Under the pieces are notes generated by a model. It ran no database searches. It was not told the DNA's origin and worked only from the letters and a program-made list of their open reading frames with translations. Positions 1 through 4,041 of a stretch of DNA of 5,090 nt are shown here, one piece after another. The translations under genes were made by a program, and so were the position numbers. How positions within the stretch are numbered: the first letter of the stretch is position 1; every line of letters begins with the position of its first letter. This DNA is from an uncultured Clostridium sp. (GTDB lineage: Bacteria > Bacillota_A > Clostridia > TANB77 > CAG-508), in contig CAKNIU010000033.1 in NCBI GenBank assembly GCA_930980675.1, forward strand, positions 1 through 5,090, in the 5' to 3' direction.

Positions 1-385
1 ATTTTTGAACTTTTGTACCGTCTATATCCTTGCAAAGTAATCTATCTACAATCTTTCCATTCTGTATATGAGATTCAATTATTTCTTCGCAATCCTCTGG
101 TTTAACCATTGCATAAAAAGTATCTTCCGGTCTAATAATTACAATAGGACCTTTTGCACACAATCCAAAGCATCCTGTTTTTATAATTCTTACATTTTGT
201 ATGTTTTTTTCTTTAATTATTCTTTTAAAATTTTCTAAAATTTCTGGTGATTTTGAAGATGTACATCCTGTACCTTGGCATACTAATATATGCTTTTCTC
301 TTGTATCAGCAGCTGTGTTTTTTCTTAAATCTAATTCTTTCCTTTTTTCCGCTCTTATTTTATTAATTTCTTCTAAAGTCTTCAA
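1..385 (-). CDS. NuoF/HndC/HydB-like NADH-binding flavoprotein subunit of a hydrogenase or NADH dehydrogenase complex, 5' part only
   Basis: The gene runs off the left edge; 128 N-terminal codons are visible of a protein that is usually near 600 residues. The visible part is the thioredoxin-like [2Fe-2S] domain found at the N-terminus of HydB/HndC-type NuoF proteins. It has Cys36 and Cys41 in VCQGTGCTSS and Cys72 and Cys76 in TGCFGLCAKGP, which is the four-cysteine cluster pattern. The stretch FYAMVKPEDCEEIIESHI and the following VDRLL also match this family. In the family the rest of the protein binds FMN, NAD(P) and more Fe-S clusters, but that part is outside the window. The start is TTG, because a full ribosome binding site lies five bases before it and no ATG is near. 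It sits 15 bases after the stop of the NuoE-like gene, so the two are co-transcribed and should form one cytoplasmic electron-transfer module. HndB was considered, but the CQGTGC motif and the VDRLL tail fit NuoF better. Confidence 0.9.
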   Translation of the reverse strand, partial: MKTLEEINKIRAEKRKELDLRKNTAADTREKHILVCQGTGCTSSKSPEILENFKRIIKEKNIQNVRIIKTGCFGLCAKGPIVIIRPEDTFYAMVKPEDCEEIIESHIQNGKIVDRLLCKDIDGTKVQK

Positions 386-390
386 TGGCG

Positions 391-396
391 ACCTCC
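391..396 (-). promoter_or_regulatory. Ribosome binding site that fixes a TTG start
   Basis: On the minus strand GGAGGT is followed by five bases and then TTG at 385-383. The strong site and its spacing support the rare TTG start of the NuoF-like gene. It lies wholly in the 15-base gap after the upstream stop codon. Confidence 0.8.
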
Positions 397-400
397 TTTT

Positions 401-883
401 TTAATTCTTTTTCTCTAATTCATCTAATACTTCATCAAGCTTTTTTACAGTAGCATGACCATAAACTTCATCATTTACTGTAAAAACTGGTGCTATTCCA
501 CATGCTCCTACGCATCTTGTTGTATCAATTGAAAATTTGCCATCTGCTGTTGTTTTGCCTTCTTCTATTTTTAATCTATCTTTTAATCTGTCTAATATTG
601 ATTGTGAACCTTTTACGAAACAAGCTGTTCCTAAACAAACCGAGATATTATATTTTCCTTTTGGTTCTAAAGTAAATCTTGAATAAAATGTTATAACTCC
701 ATAAATTTCTGCCATTGGAATATCTAAATATTTTGAAATTTTTAATTGTGCTATTTTAGGTATATAGCCATATTTTACTTGAACATCATTTAATATTGGA
801 ATTAAGTTTTCTTTATCTATTTTGTATTGTTCTAGAATTTCCTTCATTTCTTCTTTTATTTTATTTTCTACACATTCACACAT
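401..883 (-). CDS. NuoE/HndA/HydC-like [2Fe-2S] subunit
   Basis: This 160-residue protein has the usual length and layout of the 24-kDa NuoE family: a helical N-terminal part (about 1-65, with IPILNDVQVKYGYIP and the conserved YGVITFYSRF) and a thioredoxin-like [2Fe-2S] domain. The four cluster ligands are visible as Cys83 and Cys88 in VCLGTACFVKG and Cys124 and Cys128 in CVGACGIAPV. In the family it passes electrons between the NuoF-like flavin subunit and the rest of an NAD(P)-linked hydrogenase or dehydrogenase complex in the cytoplasm. AGGAGGT lies six bases before the ATG. It is the first gene of a minus-strand operon, with the NuoF-like gene directly behind it. Whether the complex is a bifurcating hydrogenase, an Hnd-type hydrogenase or a formate dehydrogenase cannot be told here, because the catalytic subunit is outside the window. 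Confidence 0.93.
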   Translation of the reverse strand: MCECVENKIKEEMKEILEQYKIDKENLIPILNDVQVKYGYIPKIAQLKISKYLDIPMAEIYGVITFYSRFTLEPKGKYNISVCLGTACFVKGSQSILDRLKDRLKIEEGKTTADGKFSIDTTRCVGACGIAPVFTVNDEVYGHATVKKLDEVLDELEKKN

Positions 884-909
884 GAGCTAACCTCCTATCT
901 TATGTGGTT

Positions 910-938
910 ATTATATCAAAAGGACTCTTAAGATACAA
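910..938 (-). promoter_or_regulatory. Promoter of the nuoE-like operon (extended -10)
   Basis: On the minus strand TTGTAT (938-933) and TATAAT (915-910) are separated by 17 bases. TGA just before the -10 gives the TGn extended -10 form. The predicted start lies around 903, giving a leader of about 20 bases that holds the ribosome binding site. Almost the same sequence precedes tcdA at 2519-2547. Confidence 0.75.
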
Positions 939-994
939 GGTTTGTAAAGAATAAAAATTTTTTATTTACAAATAATATTTTATATAAGAATTTA

Positions 995-1024
995 TTGACA
1001 ATACGTTACGTATTGTAATATAAT
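995..1024 (+). promoter_or_regulatory. Promoter of the hicAB operon
   Basis: A consensus TTGACA (995-1000) and a consensus TATAAT (1019-1024) are 18 bases apart and lie just upstream of AGGAGGT at 1031-1037. This is a near-perfect housekeeping promoter. It is divergent from the nuoE-like promoter, with about 55 bases between the two -35 boxes. Confidence 0.85.
998..1016. promoter_or_regulatory. Palindromic operator, probably bound by HicB
   Basis: Two 9-base arms, ACAATACGT and ACGTATTGT, flank a single central T. The palindrome overlaps the end of the -35 box and fills most of the promoter spacer, so a bound protein would block RNA polymerase. HicB antitoxins with a DNA-binding C-terminal domain commonly repress their own operon through such palindromes. 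Binding by this HicB is inferred. Confidence 0.7.
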
Positions 1025-1048
1025 AATTTTAGGAGGTCAAAATGCTTT

Positions 1049-1235
1049 ATGAATATGACTCCTAAACAATTAGTAAGGCTTTTAACCAAAAATGGTTGGG
1101 TCAAAGTTAAGCAAGAGGGTTCTCATTTAAAGCTGAGAAAAGAACGGCTACAAAGACGTTATAATTCCAATGCATAACAAAGACTTACATAAAGGCTTGC
1201 TAATTGCAATACTTAAACAGACAGGGCTAAAATAG
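1049..1235 (+). pseudogene. hicA: HicA-family mRNA interferase toxin gene with a one-base frameshift
   Basis: HicA toxins are small double-stranded-RNA-binding-fold ribonucleases of about 60 residues that cleave mRNA; a conserved histidine is catalytic. Here the first frame reads MNMTPKQLVRLLTKNGW and continues through the GSH motif (His26) to LRK, then runs into unrelated codons and a TAA at 1175-1177 (42 codons). The next frame, open from 1137, supplies the missing C-terminus: NGYKDVIIPMHNKDLHKGLL up to KQTGLK and a TAG at 1233-1235. Removing one A from the run at 1138-1141 restores a normal 61-residue HicA. In the second frame a TGA at 1134-1136 confines the lesion to 1136-1141. The catalytic histidine is kept, but the truncated product lacks the last strand and helix, so it is probably inactive. 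A sequencing error or +1 frameshifting is possible. Start chosen at 1049; 1055 is also possible. Confidence 0.88.
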
Positions 1236-1239
1236 CCCT
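1223..1239 (+). other. Stem-loop over the hicA stop codon
   Basis: AGGGCTA (1223-1229) and TAGCCCT (1233-1239) form a perfect 7-base stem with a 3-base AAA loop. The second arm contains the hicA TAG. No T-run follows, so it does not look like an intrinsic terminator. It could be an RNA stability or processing element between toxin and antitoxin. Confidence 0.55.
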
Positions 1240-1274
1240 TCCGATAATCATATTTATTAAGCATATATAATATT

Positions 1275-1685
1275 ATGAAAAAAAATGTTTATTTATCTTA
1301 TCCTGCAGTAATAACTAAAGAAGGAGATTCTTACTGGGTTCAATTCGTTGATTTAGAAGGGTGCTTTTCAGATGGAAATACATTAGGAGAAGCTATGGAA
1401 CATGCGAAAGAAGCTATGGGTTTATACTTAGAAGATTTAGATAATTATCCAGAACCTTCTATTGACTTATCTAACATAAAGTTAAGACCTAACCAAGTTA
1501 TGTCTTTCATTAGCATAAATATGAATGAACATAGAAAGAAGTATGAAAAAAAATCTGTAAAAAAGACTCTTTCTATTCCAAGTTGGTTAAATACTATGGC
1601 TGAAAATGAAGGAATAAATTTTTCTCAAGTTTTACAAGAAGCATTAAAGGATAAATTAGATATCAAGGATGAAATAAAAAAATAA
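1275..1685 (+). CDS. hicB: HicB-family antitoxin with ribbon-helix-helix C-terminus
   Basis: The product has 136 residues. The N-terminal half (about 4-60) is the HicB partial RNase H-like fold, recognisable by YPAVITKEGDSYWVQFVDLE, G29-C30, then the TLGEAMEHAKEAMGLYLED helix. In the family this part binds and blocks HicA. The C-terminal part (about 95-128: KKTLSIPSWLNTMAENEG followed by INFSQVLQEALKDKL) looks like a ribbon-helix-helix DNA-binding domain and would recognise the palindrome at 998-1016. The gene is intact, unlike the toxin gene 39 bases upstream, so it may persist as an orphan antitoxin or regulator. No Shine-Dalgarno sequence is visible before the ATG; the upstream stretch is purely AT-rich apart from GC at 1260-1262. 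Start chosen because the family begins just before the first beta strand. It ends next to a terminator shared with tcdA. Confidence 0.92.
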   Translation: MKKNVYLSYPAVITKEGDSYWVQFVDLEGCFSDGNTLGEAMEHAKEAMGLYLEDLDNYPEPSIDLSNIKLRPNQVMSFISINMNEHRKKYEKKSVKKTLSIPSWLNTMAENEGINFSQVLQEALKDKLDIKDEIKK

Positions 1686-1687
1686 TG

Positions 1688-1723
1688 AAAAAAGTCTCAG
1701 TTGAATCTGAGGCTTTCTCATTT
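1688..1723. terminator. Bidirectional terminator between hicB and tcdA
   Basis: AAAGTCTCAG (1691-1700) pairs with CTGAGGCTTT (1707-1716) around a 6-base loop. The plus-strand RNA has a 10-pair stem including one G-U pair and is followed by a T-rich stretch. The minus-strand RNA has one C-A mismatch but six U at its end (1693-1688). The two genes converge here, so one hairpin serves both. Confidence 0.82.
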
Positions 1724-2462
1724 ATTTAATAAACTCATTCACTACTTTATAGCATATAAATAACCCGGCAACTGAAGGTACATATGCTATACTGCCAATC
1801 TTTTTTACATTTTTTTCATCATTATTTTCTTTTGAGCTTTCCACTTCTCCTTCATTGTCTAAAATTTTTATAGGCTCTTCTTCTGAATAAACCACATCTA
1901 AACTAGTTATGCCTCTCTTTTTTAGCTCTTTTCTCATCACTTTCGCAAGAGGACAAATTTTTGTATCATATATGTCTGTAATTTTTAACTTTGTAGGGTC
2001 TAGCTTGTTCCCTGTTCCAAGTGCAGAAATTATTGGAATGTTATTTGCTTTTGCAAACTCTATTATTCGAATTTTGCCAGAAATTGTATCTATTGCGTCT
2101 ATAATATAATCTACGTTTTTTATGCTATCAAATAATTCTATGTTTTCATTTTCTTTGCCAACAAATTCTGCAAATTTTGTAACTTTTGCACTTGGATTTA
2201 TTTCCTTTATTCTTTCTTCTGCGACATCAACTTTGAGTTTTCCAACTGTTTTAGTCGTGGCTATAATTTGTCTATTAATATTTGTAATATCTACCTTATC
2301 TCCATCTACAATCACAAAATTGCCTATACCTGAGCGTACTAATCCCTCTACTACATATGAACCAACTCCACCTAGTCCAAATACTGCTACAGTTTTTTGG
2401 TGCAAATTTTGCAATTTCTCTTCTCCAATTAGTAGTTTTTGTCTATCAAATATTTCTTCCAT
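1722..2462 (-). CDS. tcdA: tRNA threonylcarbamoyladenosine dehydratase (TcdA/CsdL; ThiF/E1-like family)
   Basis: The 246-residue protein has the E1/ThiF-like adenylating fold: the nucleotide loop GLGGVGS at 29-35, IVDGDKVDITNINRQ at 51-65 with the Asp and Arg expected at the ATP site, and the DAIDTISGK block at 122-130. Family-specific parts are IISALGTGNKLDP (144-156), the DIYDTKICPLAKVMR segment (163-177), YSEEEP (192-197) and GSIAYVPSVAGL near the end. TcdA uses ATP to cyclise the t6A base at position 37 of ANN-decoding tRNAs to ct6A, which helps decoding. It is a cytoplasmic housekeeping enzyme and appears complete. The insert at about 201-221 (NEGEVESSKENNDEKNVK) is charged and low in complexity. 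Upstream is its own promoter at 2519-2547, with AAGGG about 9-13 bases before the ATG. It is convergent with hicB and not functionally linked to its neighbours. Confidence 0.92.
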   Translation of the reverse strand: MEEIFDRQKLLIGEEKLQNLHQKTVAVFGLGGVGSYVVEGLVRSGIGNFVIVDGDKVDITNINRQIIATTKTVGKLKVDVAEERIKEINPSAKVTKFAEFVGKENENIELFDSIKNVDYIIDAIDTISGKIRIIEFAKANNIPIISALGTGNKLDPTKLKITDIYDTKICPLAKVMRKELKKRGITSLDVVYSEEEPIKILDNEGEVESSKENNDEKNVKKIGSIAYVPSVAGLFICYKVVNEFIK

Positions 2463-2518
2463 TTTTAGTTCACCCTTTCAATGTAAAAAAGAATTCTTAG
2501 TAATTGTTTCATATTTTT

Positions 2519-2547
2519 ATTATATCAAAAGGATTTATATGATACAA
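2519..2547 (-). promoter_or_regulatory. Promoter of tcdA (extended -10)
   Basis: On the minus strand TTGTAT (2547-2542) and TATAAT (2524-2519) are 17 bases apart, with TGA directly before the -10. The shared block TCCTTTTGATATAAT and AAAC-n-TTGTATC are the same as at the nuoE-like promoter. It lies 94 bases after the stop of the beta-helix gene and gives a leader of about 50 bases. No clear terminator is visible between that stop and this promoter; a weak stem GATAA/TTATC lies near 2613-2625. Confidence 0.72.
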
Positions 2548-2637
2548 TGTTTTCATTACTTTTTTAATATCTTAACATTTTCAAGTTCTCACAATATTTG
2601 TATTAAAACTGGATAAACATTATCTATTTTGAAAAAG

Positions 2638-3498
2638 TTATTCCCAATACAAAATAGGATAACCGCCATTTACATGATTTAAATTAGCATAATTTTTGCA
2701 ACCACTTATTTTTCCAGTATTATACATATATCCTACAACACTACCTGAGATTCCGCCTGTATTAATTGAACAGTTTTCAGCAATATTTATATTTTTTATT
2801 TCTCCATTTATTACTAAACCAAATAGTCCTTGAACTATATTAGATGTATTAATATACATATTATTTATTGTATGACCTTTTCCATCAAATGTTCCTGAAA
2901 ATGGTTTATTCTTTTCATTTTCTAAAACTTTTCTTATTGATTCAGTGTCCTGTGAATAATATCCTATTGGCTCCCATTCTTCACTACTATTTAAAGTTAT
3001 ATCATTTGTTAAATAAACATATTTTCCTTCATAAGTATTTCCGCTATTTACATCATCTCTAAATGTTTTTAATCCTTCTACTGAACTTATTTCTAACATG
3101 TTTGAACTTTCTATTATTTCTCCATCTTCTCCTACATAGTACTGACTTTCACCTATTGTTACTAAAAAGCTTCCATCTTCATTATCTTCTACACTTGCTT
3201 TATCTCCAAATTGGTCTTTTAATGAATTTTCTAATTCTGTTTTTGTCATACCTGCTCCTTGTGTACTACCTATTTACATTCCTACTACTGCTAATTCTAT
3301 TGCTTCTCTTTCACTTGCTTCTTGATATGTGTCTGCTGCATTTTGTGCTCTTCTGAATAATCCATTATCACCAACTGTTAAATTAATTGCTACTCCTGCA
3401 AGAATTAGTAGGACTATGACTGTAACGACTAACGCTATTAATGTTATACCTTGTACCTGCTTTTTCAACATTTTAATTTTTTTACTTTTGTTTTTCAT
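2638..3498 (-). pseudogene. Prepilin-like beta-helix (GLUG-type) surface protein gene with an in-frame TAA at codon 75
   Basis: One frame of 286 codons plus stop is broken only by TAA at 3276-3274. The first 74 codons give a basic stretch, then a prepilin-like segment with a possible cleavage after Gly17 (VQG-ITLIALVVT), a hydrophobic helix (about 18-42), then TVGDNGLFRRAQNA and an amphipathic helix. The part after the stop continues in frame: a domain ending YYVGEDGEI, then a beta-helix with ITLN, FSGTFDGKGHTINNMYI (about 200-216) and GLFG. It ends in GGYPILYWE, a typical end for such proteins. Only about one GLUG-like repeat lies before that end, so the domain is short. It is probably an exported or pilus-like surface protein; ligand unknown. 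The start is supported by GAGGAGG nine bases upstream. AAGGAG five bases before the ATG at 3249 would allow a second start, but that product would lack the export segment. The break could be a mutation (for example CAA to TAA) or a sequence error. Confidence 0.8.
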
Positions 3499-3507
3499 TC
3501 TCTGATT

Positions 3508-3513
3508 CCTCCT
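3508..3513 (-). promoter_or_regulatory. Ribosome binding site of the beta-helix prepilin gene
   Basis: AGGAGG on the minus strand, nine bases before the ATG at 3498-3496. It supports that start and shows the leader ends just outside the MITE-like element at 3550-3700. Confidence 0.75.
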
Positions 3514-3549
3514 CGTATTTTTTAGTTCTAAAATTTAAATAAACATAAA

Positions 3550-3700
3550 AAACTATGCCTCTTTTGCGTTATTTTATAATATAGGAAAAATCGAAGATTT
3601 TGCCTATATTACAAGGTTAAGTTACCTTAGCCAAGCCCGAGCAAAGCTCGTGGCATATGGCGGAGCCACTTTTCTTATATACGCATAAAAAGCATAGTTT
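3550..3700. mobile_element. MITE-like element, 151 bases, with 20-base imperfect terminal inverted repeats
   Basis: The left end AAACTATGCCTCTTTTGCGT (3550-3569) matches the reverse complement of the right end (3681-3700) at 17 of 20 positions, and the outer nine bases match perfectly. Inside is a hairpin at 3577-3611 whose 16-base arms pair at 15 positions around a 3-base loop, followed by smaller stems at 3638-3650 (CGAGC-AAA-GCTCG) and 3651-3668 (TGGC with GCCA). It has no ORF of its own. This is the form of a non-autonomous miniature transposable element, or of a structured RNA leader. I see no clear target-site duplication. It is more GC-rich in its middle than the surrounding AT-rich gap. 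It sits in the leader of the beta-helix prepilin gene. Confidence 0.55.
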
Positions 3701-3791
3701 CTTTACTACGTTCACATAATTGTAATTTATTAAATCTTACGATATATATATATATATATACAGCCTCAAGGCTTTCAGCGATTTTTATCAT
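3675..3791 (-). CDS. Possible 38-residue leader peptide or ORF remnant
   Basis: The ORF reads MIKIAESLEAVYIYIYIV to MRI with a TAA stop. AAAGGAG lies nine bases before the ATG, and an extended -10 promoter at 3818-3826 lies just upstream. An alternating AT tract encodes the Tyr-Ile repeat in its middle. The last ten codons lie in the right inverted repeat of the MITE-like element, so its end was probably created by insertion of that element, or the whole is a chance ORF. I do not recognise the peptide. It may be a leader peptide on the transcript of the beta-helix gene, or the start of a gene broken by insertion. Confidence 0.3.
   Translation of the reverse strand: MIKIAESLEAVYIYIYIVRFNKLQLCERSKETMLFMRI
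3742..3760. repeat. Alternating AT tract, 19 bases
   Basis: An uninterrupted A-T alternation between CG and CAG. Such simple repeats change length by slippage. On the minus strand it lies within the 38-codon ORF, where a length change not divisible by three would shift that ORF's frame. Confidence 0.85.
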
Positions 3792-3817
3792 TTGTTTGCT
3801 CTCCTTTGTTTTTCTTT

Positions 3818-3826
3818 ATTATAACA
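3818..3826 (-). promoter_or_regulatory. Extended -10 promoter, probably for the leader and the beta-helix gene
   Basis: On the minus strand TGT is followed directly by TATAAT (TGnTATAAT). No good -35 hexamer is visible 16-18 bases upstream. A start near 3811 would give a leader of about 313 bases before the ATG at 3498, including the 38-codon ORF and the MITE-like element. Confidence 0.5.
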
Positions 3827-3867
3827 TATAAAGTCATAATTATATTAGTTTTTTGCTAATCATTTTT

Positions 3868-3891
3868 CAAATTTAGTATTTCACAAATTTG
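3868..3891. repeat. Inverted repeat downstream of the lectin-like gene
   Basis: CAAATTT (3868-3874) and AAATTTG (3885-3891) form a 7-base stem with a 10-base loop, starting 33 bases after the stop codon of the FGE/lectin-like gene. It has no T-run for a terminator on the minus strand. TTTGCTAAT occurs twice around it (3852-3860 and 3888-3896). Its role is unknown; hairpins downstream of variable regions exist in some DGRs, but AT-rich DNA makes chance likely. Confidence 0.4.
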
Positions 3892-3924
3892 CTAATTGAA
3901 TTGAGGTTTTATTTTTACAATTGG

Positions 3925-4041
3925 CTACAACATATAAAGTGTTGCTCGAGATGAATGATAGTTGTTCAAATAATTTGAATTTCGGTAGTTGCGACATGAA
4001 GCTGGATTGATTGAACCGGAATTGTCGTAACTACTTCCGCG
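3925..4041 (-). other. Candidate hypervariable region (DGR-type VR) at the 3' end of the lectin-like gene
   Basis: The last 38 codons before the TAG start RGSSYDNSGS and are dominated by Asn, Tyr, Ser, Asp, Ile and His at alternating positions, mostly encoded as NNC or NNT (TAC, GAC, ATC, AAC, TAT, CAT). Such residues are what arises when the adenines of AAC/AAT codons in a template repeat are replaced at random during DGR mutagenic retrohoming. The closing bases (SRATLYML and stop) are a plausible fixed end. No template repeat and no reverse transcriptase are in this window, so the assignment is inferred from the fold and residue pattern. Confidence 0.5.

Noticed and set aside
1223..1239. 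Intrinsic terminator between hicA and hicB
   Set aside because: The stem is good but no T-run follows, and a terminator here would cut off the antitoxin.
3274..3276. TAA read as a sense codon (alternative genetic code)
   Set aside because: The nuoE-like gene, hicB, tcdA and the beta-helix gene itself all end in TAA at the expected length.
3063..3356. Leu/Phe-rich plus-strand ORFs opposite the prepilin and hydrogenase genes
   Set aside because: They are antisense shadows of AT-rich coding DNA with no ribosome binding site and low-complexity translations.
3577..3611. Long hairpin as an intrinsic terminator
   Set aside because: The 15-of-16 stem is not followed by a T-run on either strand and has an AT-rich stem; it fits better as an internal part of the MITE-like element.
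3742..3760. AT tract as a replication origin or plasmid element
   Set aside because: No DnaA boxes, iterons or replication gene are near; a simple repeat explains it.
3499..3924. Possible DGR template repeat in the gap after the lectin-like gene
   Set aside because: I compared the gap with the last 117 bases of the gene by eye; apart from a 12-base match there is no similarity, so the template, if any, lies elsewhere.
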